A stretch of 64,000 nucleotides of DNA from JAAXHH01 sp965225915. GTDB taxonomy: Bacteria > JAAXHH01. A program made the translations under genes and the position numbers. Positions 53,580-62,201 of this stretch are shown here, piece after piece. The stretch's first letter is position 1. Each line of letters opens with the position of its first letter. The stretch is taken from contig OZ245326.1 in NCBI GenBank assembly GCA_965225915.1, forward strand, positions 3,348,001 to 3,412,000. Direction: 5' to 3'. The notes under the pieces were generated by a model. It did not search any database. It had not been told where the DNA came from and worked only from the letters and a program-made list of their open reading frames with translations.

Positions 53580-54926
53580 TTACTCTATTTCGACGGATTC
53601 CTGGTCAATCCGCCGGATATTGACAGATGAAGCTTCTTCCATCATTGCACGAATCTGGTCTGCCAGGTTCGACAACGCCTCGGCGGGCGTTCGTATGCCC
53701 TGCGCCGCTTCGTGCACGGTTTGCCGCAACAGGTCCGAGCCTTCTGCCCAGTAAGGATTCAGGTAGAATGCCGGAATGTCGTCGCCCAGGTCTGTCAGGG
53801 TTTTTCCCAGGACCTGGCCGCCCAGGTAGGGATCCGCCTCGGCGAACACCGGGTTGGACCACGCCGATCGTATCGGTGGAATGATGGTGGTTTTGCGGTA
53901 CCTGTTAGCAAGCGCTTCGTCATCCATGTATGCGAATCGGACAAAGGACCAGGCGAGGTCCGGGTTCTTGCTTTGCTTCGTAATCCCGATCATCGTTCCA
54001 CCCCAGGTTGAAGTTCGGCGTTCACCTTCCCTCCATGCGGGCAGGGGCATGGCCCGCCATTTCCCGGCCAGTTCGGGGATGAATCTCTTTACCGATCCGA
54101 TGTACCAATCCGGCGCAAGTATGCCCAGCACGATGCCTTCTTTCATGGCGGCGAAATTGGCCGGGTCCTGGGAGAATTCGGGAATGGCCAGGCGCTCTTC
54201 GTTGAGCAGCCTGCAGTAGAACTCCAGCGTGGATACGGCGATTTCGTTGTCGATGATGACCCCGCCGTCCTTATCGAACATCCCACCGCCGTTCTGCAGG
54301 AGCATCAGCCAGAAATGACCGGGCTTGTGCGCCCTCAACATGAGAGGATACCTGTCCGGCCTCCCGTCGCCGTCGTCATCCCGGGCGAGTTTCCGTCCAG
54401 CAACGATGAAGTCGTCCCAGGTGTGTATGGATTCCGGGTCAATGCCCGCTTCTTCGTACGCGTCGTGACGGTAGAGCAGCACGACGGGATGGACATCGTG
54501 AGGAAGACCGTAGACCCGTCCATCGAGGGACCAGGGCGCCAGTCGGGCCTGGACGAATTCATCCATAAGCCCATCGGCTTCGACGCGATCGGTCAGGTCA
54601 ACCAGACCGATTTCCTCCCGGCTGCCCTTGAAGAACCGGCCTACCGATGATATTTCCACTTCGGTGATATCCGGAGCACCAATACCCGACAGGAATGCCG
54701 CGAGCAACTTGTCGTGAATTTTCGAGATCAGTCGCAGGTCGACCTTGACCCCCGGATTGGCGGCCTCGAAAGCAGGAATTCTCGCGCTGTATTCATCATA
54801 GTGGATCTGATGGAAGACCCAGTATTCCAGTGTGTTCGAACGGTCATCACCGCGGAACACGATTACGGGGCAGGCCAGGAGGAATAGCAGGGCGAATATC
54901 AGTGGACCCTTGCCGAAATGATTCAT
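53580..54926 (-). CDS. extracellular sugar-binding lipoprotein (SBP family 1)
   Basis: A 448-residue binding protein of the maltose/glycerol-phosphate type. The signal peptide ends in FLLAC, giving a lipid-modified Cys19. Family segments are VFHQIHYDEYSARIPAFEAA (ligand lobe 1), GIGAPDITEVE, VYGLPHDVHPVVLLYRHDAY and TSTWGGTMIGI. It is first in the importer operon. The preferred sugar is unknown. Confidence 0.9.
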   Translation of the reverse strand: MNHFGKGPLIFALLFLLACPVIVFRGDDRSNTLEYWVFHQIHYDEYSARIPAFEAANPGVKVDLRLISKIHDKLLAAFLSGIGAPDITEVEISSVGRFFKGSREEIGLVDLTDRVEADGLMDEFVQARLAPWSLDGRVYGLPHDVHPVVLLYRHDAYEEAGIDPESIHTWDDFIVAGRKLARDDDGDGRPDRYPLMLRAHKPGHFWLMLLQNGGGMFDKDGGVIIDNEIAVSTLEFYCRLLNEERLAIPEFSQDPANFAAMKEGIVLGILAPDWYIGSVKRFIPELAGKWRAMPLPAWREGERRTSTWGGTMIGITKQSKNPDLAWSFVRFAYMDDEALANRYRKTTIIPPIRSAWSNPVFAEADPYLGGQVLGKTLTDLGDDIPAFYLNPYWAEGSDLLRQTVHEAAQGIRTPAEALSNLADQIRAMMEEASSVNIRRIDQESVEIE

Positions 54927-54986
54927 TTTCTATGCTCGTTTACGGTTTGCGGATAATATACGCAAGTCATAATTTTGCACCGGCAT

Positions 54987-55142
54987 CTAATCCGTTAAAA
55001 TCGATATGAACTCCTGGATACGGAGCTCAACGCGCTGTTGAGGTGTCAACTTATTTTCGAGGATGTTGTTGGGGCGTTGTAGGAATGCATAAGTCATCAG
55101 AATCAGGCAGACTATAACCACTAACCTAAATAAGGTCTTCAT
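54987..55142 (-). CDS. small membrane protein (51 residues)
   Basis: An ATG at 55142 preceded by AAGGAG (9-nt spacing) opens a 51-codon frame. The first 22 residues are one hydrophobic segment (FRLVVIVCLILMTYAF) after a short basic start. The remainder is polar (LTPQQRVELRIQEFISIL). It looks like a signal-anchored single-pass protein. It lies in the otherwise empty 54927-55220 gap, just upstream of the sugar-binding protein. No known family is recognised. Confidence 0.5.
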   Translation of the reverse strand: MKTLFRLVVIVCLILMTYAFLQRPNNILENKLTPQQRVELRIQEFISILTD

Positions 55143-55220
55143 GATGTTCACTCCTTATCGCACCAAATCCTCGGCTCGATTACAATCTCGCATTCCAGCG
55201 CTTAGGCCAAACGCCACGGA

Positions 55221-56690
55221 TCACCCATCCCCCATGGCCTGTCGGATCGGATCCATCACGGGACGTACAATAGTATCCGGCGGCGGGGACGTGAAGAGCG
55301 ATACGGCTATCCCCGTAACGGAACACGTCAGGAAACTCCAGGCGACGGGGATCAGTCCCGGATTCGGGAGCCATTCGTAGAACATGGCGATGAGCACGGC
55401 GTTACCGGCGATGATGGCCGTGATAGCGCCCGGCGCCGTAAACCGTTTCCAATGCAGGCCGAGCAACCAGATGGGCGTGAGCGTGACGAAACCGGAAAAT
55501 GAAAGCTGGGCTATTGCGAAGATGGAATCCGGCCGGAGGATGACGATGTAGTAGGTGATACCGCCGAGGATAACGAGAAACAGCCTGCCCAGTACAACCT
55601 GCAAGCGCTGCGACAGGCCATACCATACATCTCGCGTAAGCATGGACGACAGCGTCAGCATCTGGGCGTCCAGCGTGGACATGACCGCTGCCAGGATACC
55701 GGCCAGCGCCAGTCCCTGGATCATGGGACCGAAATGGCTGCGAATCACCATGGGGAAGACCATGTCCGACTCCCGGCCCATAAAATCGGGAAACTCTATG
55801 CGTCCCCACACGCCGTAAAGCGTCGCCACCAGCATCAGTCCAATCATGATGACGGGATAGTACCGGATGGAGTTCTTCAATGATTTCACGTCTTTTGCGG
55901 CGAATACGCGAACCAGCAGGTGGGGGAAGGCGAGCACGACCAATCCCATGGACATCCCCCACACGAACCACGCGCCCGTCGTGAAAGGAGGTGTGTCTTT
56001 CGTGGCCATCATTTCCGGAAACCGGCGGCCGACTTCCTTCATCACTCCGGATATACCGCCGAAGTCGGCGGCGACGGCGAAGATCGATACGTAGAGGAAC
56101 ACGCCGAACACGAGGCCCTGGAACACGTTGGTCCACATGGTCGCCCGCATGCCGCCCGTTGTGGTGTATATCAGCGTGATGACCAGGATTCCCGCCGCCG
56201 CGGTCTCGAATGAGATCGCCTGCTGGGTGAATACGTCCACGGCAAGTCCCACCCCGGCGACGCCGGTGGACATGTAGGGCAGCATGTAGATGAAATAGAC
56301 CACGAAGAGAAGCCGGCCCAGGTTGGGGCTGTCCAGCCTGCGGGCGAGCAGTTCCGCGGGTGTCACGGCTTTCAATTTCCTGGACGCGATCCACGCAGGG
56401 TACCCGATGACGTAGTAGGCTACGGGAATGATGAGCGCCGCCATGGCCGCCGTGTAACCGAACACCCCGACGCCGTGATGGTAGGCCAGCCCCGAAATGC
56501 CCATGATCAGGAACGGCGTGATATTGGTGCCGAAAAGCGCCATGAACAGGACGAGCGACTTGGCGAGCCGGCCGCCGAGGAAGTAGTCTTCAGGCGTTGG
56601 AACGGAGCGGCGGAACGCGGCTGCTCCGATGCAGAGCACCACGGCGAAGTATACCACCACCACGACGAATATGGTCGCTTCAGGCCCCAT
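55221..56690 (-). CDS. sodium:solute symporter family protein
   Basis: A 489-residue transporter of the SSS family with about 13 predicted helices. It has EDYFLGGRLAKSLVLFMALFGT (family N-terminal motif), YTTTGGMRATMWTNVFQGL and a conserved LAAVMSTLDAQMLTLSSMLTRD. It overlaps the DUF3311 gene by 11 nt, a common pairing in which the small protein is an accessory subunit. The substrate is unknown. Confidence 0.92.
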   Translation of the reverse strand: MGPEATIFVVVVVYFAVVLCIGAAAFRRSVPTPEDYFLGGRLAKSLVLFMALFGTNITPFLIMGISGLAYHHGVGVFGYTAAMAALIIPVAYYVIGYPAWIASRKLKAVTPAELLARRLDSPNLGRLLFVVYFIYMLPYMSTGVAGVGLAVDVFTQQAISFETAAAGILVITLIYTTTGGMRATMWTNVFQGLVFGVFLYVSIFAVAADFGGISGVMKEVGRRFPEMMATKDTPPFTTGAWFVWGMSMGLVVLAFPHLLVRVFAAKDVKSLKNSIRYYPVIMIGLMLVATLYGVWGRIEFPDFMGRESDMVFPMVIRSHFGPMIQGLALAGILAAVMSTLDAQMLTLSSMLTRDVWYGLSQRLQVVLGRLFLVILGGITYYIVILRPDSIFAIAQLSFSGFVTLTPIWLLGLHWKRFTAPGAITAIIAGNAVLIAMFYEWLPNPGLIPVAWSFLTCSVTGIAVSLFTSPPPDTIVRPVMDPIRQAMGDG

Positions 56691-56892
56691 CGTAGTCCCG
56701 CCAGACGTATCGGGTGAAGTAGATGACCAGCGCGCCGGCGGCGATTACCCACGTGATATGGTATGCGAGATCGACTGGCAGCCAGCCGAACAGCAGCGGA
56801 GGCGTTGTTCCGTGGTTGAAGAAGTCGACGTGAAGCGCCGCCAACACGACCACGAGTAACCAGAATATCCGTCTATGCTGTCTTCGTGTCAT
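56680..56892 (-). CDS. DUF3311-like small membrane protein
   Basis: A 70-residue protein with two predicted membrane segments (FWLLVVVLAALHVDFF and ITWVIAAGALVIYFTRYVW) separated by PPLLFGWLPVDLAYH. This is the DUF3311 pattern of small partners encoded immediately upstream of SSS symporters. It overlaps the symporter start by 11 nt. Confidence 0.8.
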   Translation of the reverse strand: MTRRQHRRIFWLLVVVLAALHVDFFNHGTTPPLLFGWLPVDLAYHITWVIAAGALVIYFTRYVWRDYDGA

Positions 56893-56959
56893 ATCCGGTC
56901 TGTCCGGTCAGTCTCGACGGGTTCGGGCGCTTGCGGCGAAGGGGTTCACGTGGCGGAAA

Positions 56960-58327
56960 TCATGGTCCGGTCGATTCCGAGGCGCCGCTCAGCTTGCCGA
57001 TGTACCGGCGGGTTTCCGCGGCAACGATGGGAGACAGGAAAAGCAGGCCAACCAGGTTGGGAAAGGCCATGAGCCCGTTCATGATATCGGAAACTCCCCA
57101 GACCAGTTCCAACTCGGAGATGGCGCCGATACCGACGAAGAGGCAGAACAGCGAACGGTACGGCAGGGCGGCGCGTTCACCGAGCAGGTAAACGAAGGAC
57201 TTCTCGCCGTAGTAACTCCAGCCCAGGATGGTCGAGTATGCGAACAGCACGAGTCCCAAGGCGACAAGATGACCACCGAATCCTCCAGGGAGTCCGGTGG
57301 TGAAAGCGGCGGCCGTGAGCGACGCGCCGGTGTCGCCCGACAACCAGACACCCGTCCCGATGATGGTGAAACCGGTGATCGTGCACACGACCAGGGTATC
57401 GATGAAGGTCTGCGTCATGGATACCAGGGCCTGGGTGACGGGATCTTTGGTCTGGGCGGCCGCGGCGGCAATACCCGCGCTACCCAGTCCGGATTCGTTG
57501 GAGAATATCCCCCTTGCCACCCCGAACTGGACCGTCTGGCGGACCATCGCGCCTGCGAAGCCACCGGCGGCCGCGGCCGGCGTGAAGGCGTGCGTGACCA
57601 CGAGTTCGAAGATACCCGGAATTGCGGAGGCGTTCATCAATATGGCCGTCAACCCGCCGATGATATACAGGACGATCATCGTGGGGACGATGAAGCTTGC
57701 CGCCCGGCCGATGCTCTTGATCCCGCCGATCAGTACCAGGCCCGTTCCGACCATCAGTACCCCGCCGGTGATCCAGGGGGACACGCCAAAGGTGCTCTGG
57801 AGCACGTCGGCCATGGAATTCGACTGGGTCATGTTGCCGATGCCAAAGGCCGCCAGGGCCGCAAAAAGCGCATAGGCGCCGCCGAGCCATTTCCAGCCCA
57901 GCGCGTTGGTGATGTAGTACATGGGACCGCCCTGCATGAGTCCCTTCGAATCCTTCTCGCGGTACTTGACGGCCAGGACGGCTTCCGAGTACTTGGTGGC
58001 CATGCCCACCAGTCCCGTCATCCACATCCAAAACAACGCGCCCGGACCTCCGGCCGCGATGGCCGTGGCCACGCCGGCGATATTTCCCGTACCTACCGTT
58101 GCCGCGAGGGCGGTCATCAGGGCCTGGAAATGGCTGATATCCCCTTCGGCATCCGCCTCCCGGCGGCGTACCAAAGCCAGGTACAGCGCGTGGAACAGGG
58201 AACGGAACTGCACGCCTTTCAGCAGTACCGTGAGATAGAGTCCCGTACCGCCCAGCAGCACCAGCATGGGCAATCCCCATACGTAGCCCTGAACGGTACT
58301 GACTAAGTCAAACATCGTGTTTTCCAT
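56960..58327 (-). CDS. sodium:alanine symporter family protein (AGCS)
   Basis: A 455-residue transporter of the alanine/glycine:cation symporter family. It has TVGTGNIAGVATAIAAGGPG, WMTGLVGMATKYSEAVLAVKYR and GGPMYYITNALG, all diagnostic, and about 11 helices. It should import alanine or glycine with sodium. It is divergent from the Gfo/Idh gene. Confidence 0.93.
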   Translation of the reverse strand: MENTMFDLVSTVQGYVWGLPMLVLLGGTGLYLTVLLKGVQFRSLFHALYLALVRRREADAEGDISHFQALMTALAATVGTGNIAGVATAIAAGGPGALFWMWMTGLVGMATKYSEAVLAVKYREKDSKGLMQGGPMYYITNALGWKWLGGAYALFAALAAFGIGNMTQSNSMADVLQSTFGVSPWITGGVLMVGTGLVLIGGIKSIGRAASFIVPTMIVLYIIGGLTAILMNASAIPGIFELVVTHAFTPAAAAGGFAGAMVRQTVQFGVARGIFSNESGLGSAGIAAAAAQTKDPVTQALVSMTQTFIDTLVVCTITGFTIIGTGVWLSGDTGASLTAAAFTTGLPGGFGGHLVALGLVLFAYSTILGWSYYGEKSFVYLLGERAALPYRSLFCLFVGIGAISELELVWGVSDIMNGLMAFPNLVGLLFLSPIVAAETRRYIGKLSGASESTGP

Positions 58328-58369
58328 GAGGTGTTCCGTGTGAAGGTGAAGGGGCGGACAACGAAGGCC

Positions 58370-58399
58370 AACGTAAGATCACGCCGGAACGTATGTCAA
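58370..58399 (-). promoter_or_regulatory. promoter of the sodium:alanine symporter
   Basis: On the minus strand, a perfect TTGACA (58399-58394) with an 18-bp spacer and TACGTT (58375-58370). The -10 box is weak, the position (about 45 bp before the start) is good. Confidence 0.45.
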
Positions 58400-58418
58400 G
58401 CACTTTCCATTTTCTTAC

Positions 58419-58447
58419 TTGATCTTTAACCTCCCCCTTCATATAGT
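58419..58447 (+). promoter_or_regulatory. promoter of the Gfo/Idh-mmsA-DUF362-IDO cluster
   Basis: TTGATC (58419-58424), a 17-bp spacer and TATAGT (58442-58447), with about 85 nt of leader to the first gene. No second promoter of similar quality is seen inside the cluster. Confidence 0.55.
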
Positions 58448-58538
58448 GAGCCATCGCCGGATATCGCCCCCAGGGGCCGGGCCGGTCTCCCAACCTACAT
58501 TGTCAGAACGACCCTATATCATCTGAGGATCATTTTAC

Positions 58539-59528
58539 ATGTCAAGACTCCGTATTGGCATAGCAGGCGCCGGCGGTATGGGCGGCCACCATGCCAGGAT
58601 GCTGTCCGCTCGCGACGATGCCCAGGTCGTGGCGCTGTTCGATACCGACCCGGTGGCGATGAACCGCCTGGAAAAGACCCTCGGACCTACGGTTCAGGGC
58701 TTGAATCACTATGGTACTTTAGCGGCCATGATCGAATCGGAACAAATGGACGGGGTCGTTATCGCGACGCCCCACACCCGGCACGCGGACCAGGTCCGGA
58801 CCAGCCTGGAGGCGGGACTGCACGTCCTGGTAGAGAAACCCATGGCGACGACGACGCGGGACGCCAGGGATTTCATCGACTATTCAGAAAGGGCCGGCAA
58901 GGTGCTTGCGGTCGCCTATCAGCGGCATGGCGAGGGCAAGTTCATCAAGGCCCGCGAGATGATCGGGAACGGAGTCATCGGCGACGTGCGGCTCGTACAC
59001 GTCATCATCGCCCAGGACTGCCTGGGAATCTTCAGTCCCGGCGCTTCATGGCGTGCCGATCCTGAGCTTTCCGGCGGCGGCCATTTCATGGACACGGGCA
59101 GCCACATCAATGACATTTTACTGTGGACAACCGGCCTGGAACCCATGTCAGTTCATGCCTTCATTAACCCCGAAGGCACCCTGGTCGACGTGAATACGGC
59201 CATCTCGGTCAAGTTCACCAACGGCGCCGTCGGCAACCTGTCCTACACGTCCATGTCGCCCGAATGGCGGGAAGAGTTTACCTTTTACGGCACGGAAGGC
59301 GTCATGCGTTTCGGCGCGTCGGAACCCCTGTTTGTCCACCGCAACGGGGAAGACATTCGGTTGCCTCGGACCCCAGGCCGGGGGAAACCGCCGGCCGATA
59401 ATTTCATCGAGGCCATCCTGGGCGAGGCGGAAGTGCAGGCTCCGCCCATTTGCGGCCTGCGAGTGGTGCAGTTGACCGAAGCGGCCTACAAATCGGCCGA
59501 AAGTGGAAAACCCGAGACGGTTGGCTGA
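58539..59528 (+). CDS. Gfo/Idh/MocA family oxidoreductase
   Basis: A 329-residue NAD(P)-dependent dehydrogenase. The Rossmann motif is GIAGAGGMGGHHARML, the catalytic Lys is in HVLVEKPMATT (EKP), and HFMDTGSHINDILLW supplies His/Asp residues of the second domain. The family includes inositol and sugar dehydrogenases. It is the first gene of a four-gene plus-strand cluster, and mmsA follows 32 nt downstream. Confidence 0.9.
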   Translation: MSRLRIGIAGAGGMGGHHARMLSARDDAQVVALFDTDPVAMNRLEKTLGPTVQGLNHYGTLAAMIESEQMDGVVIATPHTRHADQVRTSLEAGLHVLVEKPMATTTRDARDFIDYSERAGKVLAVAYQRHGEGKFIKAREMIGNGVIGDVRLVHVIIAQDCLGIFSPGASWRADPELSGGGHFMDTGSHINDILLWTTGLEPMSVHAFINPEGTLVDVNTAISVKFTNGAVGNLSYTSMSPEWREEFTFYGTEGVMRFGASEPLFVHRNGEDIRLPRTPGRGKPPADNFIEAILGEAEVQAPPICGLRVVQLTEAAYKSAESGKPETVG

Positions 59529-59560
59529 TCGAGACAGAAAACTAATCACCGAGGATGAAA

Positions 59561-61027
59561 ATGAAAGATCCAGAAGTAAACGGCTGTCCCCTGTTTATAA
59601 ACGGAAACTGGACCGCCGCGCCCGGCGTTGAAACGGAACCGGTATTCAATCCTTCGGACGGCAGTGTCATAGCCAGAACACCCATGTGCGGCGAGGCCGA
59701 GGTCGATTCGGCGGTTCAAGCCGCCCGGGCGGCCTTTCCCGATTGGTCCGTCACCCCGGTCATCGACCGCGCAAGGATCCTGTTCCGGTACGTACATCTC
59801 CTTGAAGAGCAATTCGAGGAACTGTCCCGCCTGGTAACCCGGGAGCACGGCAAAACGCTGGAAGAGGCACGGGGATCCGTACGCCGGGGCATCGAAGTCG
59901 TGGAGTTTGCCTGCGGAGCGCCCACGCTGCTCATGGGCGATTCCCTCGAACAGATCGCCAGCGGCATAGATTGCGACACCATCCGCCAACCCGTGGGGGT
60001 ATGCGCGGGAATTACCCCGTTCAACTTCCCTGCCATGGTGCCCATGTGGATGTATCCCATTGCGATCGTCTGCGGCAACACCTTCGTGCTCAAACCGTCC
60101 GAAAAAGTGCCGTTGACCGCCATACGGCTCGTGGAACTGTTGCAGGAAGCCGGTCTGCCGCCCGGGGTGATGAACCTGGTCCACGGCGGCGTGGACGTGG
60201 TCAACGCCCTTTGCACCCATCCGGGTATCGATGCCGTGTCTTTCGTCGGATCGTCACCCGTGGCGAGACACGTCTACCAGACCGCAACCGCCCACGGCAA
60301 GCGCGTGCAGGCCGCCGGCGGCGCAAAGAACTACATGGTCATCCTGCCCGACGCGGACCCCGCTTTCACGGTGGATGCGCTGGTCGGTTCGGTATACGGT
60401 TGCGCCGGGGAGCGGTGCATGGCCGGCAGCGTGGCCGTGGCCGTTGAGGAAGCCGCCGAGCGCGTACTGCCCCCGCTGCGTGATGCCCTCGATGAAATGA
60501 AAGTCGGACCGACGGATCGCAACCCGGAGGTGGACATGGGACCGGTGGTCACCCGCCAGCACCTCGACCGGGTACACGACTACATCGCGTCCGGCTTGTC
60601 GGATGGGGCTTCGCTCTATCGCGACGGCCGGGGTGTGGAAGTGCCGGAAACTCCCGACGGATTCTACATGGGACCCACCATATTCGACGCCGCCGCCACC
60701 AGCATGAAGATCGTTCGCGAAGAGATCTTCGGTCCGGTCCTGTCCGTGATACGCACCGATAGCCTGGACGAGGGGATCGATGCCTGCAACCAGAGCGGTT
60801 TCGGAAACGCCGCGGTCCTGTTCACAGGTGACGGCAAGTCCGCCAGGACCTTCAGACACCGGGTCAGCGCCGGGATGGTGGGCATCAATGTCGGCGTGCC
60901 GGCACCCATGGCGTTTTTCCCGTTTTCGGGTTGGAACGGCTCGTTTTTCGGCGATCTTCACGTCCAGGGCAAGGAAGGATTCGCTTTCTATACCCGTCAA
61001 AAGGTCACGATGAGCCGATGGGCTTGA
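59561..61027 (+). CDS. mmsA: CoA-acylating methylmalonate-semialdehyde dehydrogenase
   Basis: A 488-residue aldehyde dehydrogenase of the MMSDH type, which converts (methyl)malonate semialdehyde to propionyl- or acetyl-CoA. The catalytic Cys286 is in GCAGERCMAGS, the cofactor motif is GITPFNFPAMVPMWMYP, and VKFVG-like contacts are replaced by AVSFVGSSPVA. The second of two adjacent ATGs (59561) is at the right distance from GAGG, so I used it. In inositol (IolA) and valine (MmsA) breakdown it is the last step. The Gfo/Idh neighbour makes an inositol-like route thinkable. Confidence 0.92.
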   Translation: MKDPEVNGCPLFINGNWTAAPGVETEPVFNPSDGSVIARTPMCGEAEVDSAVQAARAAFPDWSVTPVIDRARILFRYVHLLEEQFEELSRLVTREHGKTLEEARGSVRRGIEVVEFACGAPTLLMGDSLEQIASGIDCDTIRQPVGVCAGITPFNFPAMVPMWMYPIAIVCGNTFVLKPSEKVPLTAIRLVELLQEAGLPPGVMNLVHGGVDVVNALCTHPGIDAVSFVGSSPVARHVYQTATAHGKRVQAAGGAKNYMVILPDADPAFTVDALVGSVYGCAGERCMAGSVAVAVEEAAERVLPPLRDALDEMKVGPTDRNPEVDMGPVVTRQHLDRVHDYIASGLSDGASLYRDGRGVEVPETPDGFYMGPTIFDAAATSMKIVREEIFGPVLSVIRTDSLDEGIDACNQSGFGNAAVLFTGDGKSARTFRHRVSAGMVGINVGVPAPMAFFPFSGWNGSFFGDLHVQGKEGFAFYTRQKVTMSRWA

Positions 61028-61062
61028 ACCTTTAGCGTGTAACTGAACCTTCAGCGTGTAAA
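61025..61062. repeat. 19-bp tandem duplication between mmsA and DUF362
   Basis: Two adjacent 19-bp units, TGAACCTTTAGCGTGTAAC and TGAACCTTCAGCGTGTAAA, differ at two positions. The first unit starts with the mmsA stop codon TGA. It looks like a recent short tandem duplication and separates the two genes. Confidence 0.6.
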
Positions 61063-61073
61063 GGATACTTAGG

Positions 61074-62156
61074 ATGTCCAACCCCGACGTGTACATCATG
61101 AAAACCCGCCTGGCCGTGGAGAGGGCGATGAACGACGCGACCTTCGCAATCCCGGCCCGCCAGATGATGCGTGCGCTGAACATCGATCCCGGCAACCGCG
61201 CCGTGATGATGAAACCCAATGTCACGGCAGGTGCTCCGCGCAACAGCGGTATTGTAACCCATCCCGCCTTCGTGGCCGGCCTCATCGACTATTTCGTCGA
61301 GGACGCGGGCATCCCGACAGGCCGGGTGTACGTCGCCGAAACGACAAGCCGCACGACGTCGCTGGCCCAGCGAGACTTGAGTTGGGCCCGGAGCGGCTAC
61401 ACCGAGATGGCGCGCGAGAAGCGCGTACGGCTGCTTGAATTGGCGGATTTCGGCAACGTACGCGTCACGCCCGGAGACACGGTGCAGCTTCATAACATCG
61501 GGATCTCCAGATGGGCCGCCGCGGACAACGTGTTCTATATCAACGTACCCAAGCTGAAGACACACAACCTGAGCGTGGCCACTTTATGCGGCAAGAATCA
61601 GCAGGGGATCATGATTCCGGTTATGGAACGCCACCTGTGTTCGGACGCCTGGCGCGCCACGTTTGGACCGGACGATCAGAAAAAGCAGGGCCGAGAGTGG
61701 ATGCGCGTCGAGGACCACGAAGCCTGGCAGCGGACCATTGCCCACATGCACTGGGACGTCTACCTGGCCTGTCAACCTGATTTCAACGTGGTTGAGGGCA
61801 TTGTGGGCCGTGACGGTAACGCTTTCTACCTGGGGCGCAACTTTCCATCGGGCCTGGCCATAGCCGGTGAATCCATGGCCGCGGTGGATCTCGTGGCGGC
61901 CCATCTCATGGGATTCGAACCAGCGAACCTGGTGTATCTACAGGTCGGGATCGAACGGGGACTGTGTCCTCCCTCGATCGACGAGGTTAACGTGCATCTC
62001 GTCCGGGACGGTGAAGTGGCCGGATTGACCGACCCCAATCGGCTCAAGGCCGATCCTCCCTTCGAAGTCTACCGGGATATCCCCGCGGACTACTCCAAAA
62101 AAGATCTCTTCGACGAATACGATCCGAACGCCGAGGACTTTCAGATAACGGCCTGA
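61074..62156 (+). CDS. DUF362 domain-containing protein
   Basis: A 360-residue protein with the DUF362 core: MMKPNVTAGAPRNSGIVTHP at about 45-64, VYVAETT, FYINVPKLKTHNLSVATLCG and the C-terminal EGIVGRDGNAFYLGR. It has no ferredoxin-like Cys cluster, unlike some DUF362 proteins. The biochemical role is unknown. It lies between mmsA and the IDO-like gene with short gaps, so it probably belongs to the same pathway. Confidence 0.85.
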   Translation: MSNPDVYIMKTRLAVERAMNDATFAIPARQMMRALNIDPGNRAVMMKPNVTAGAPRNSGIVTHPAFVAGLIDYFVEDAGIPTGRVYVAETTSRTTSLAQRDLSWARSGYTEMAREKRVRLLELADFGNVRVTPGDTVQLHNIGISRWAAADNVFYINVPKLKTHNLSVATLCGKNQQGIMIPVMERHLCSDAWRATFGPDDQKKQGREWMRVEDHEAWQRTIAHMHWDVYLACQPDFNVVEGIVGRDGNAFYLGRNFPSGLAIAGESMAAVDLVAAHLMGFEPANLVYLQVGIERGLCPPSIDEVNVHLVRDGEVAGLTDPNRLKADPPFEVYRDIPADYSKKDLFDEYDPNAEDFQITA

Positions 62157-62201
62157 CGAAGGGACCAGATAGATAAACGGGACTAACCCGGAGTTGCTCC
62201 C

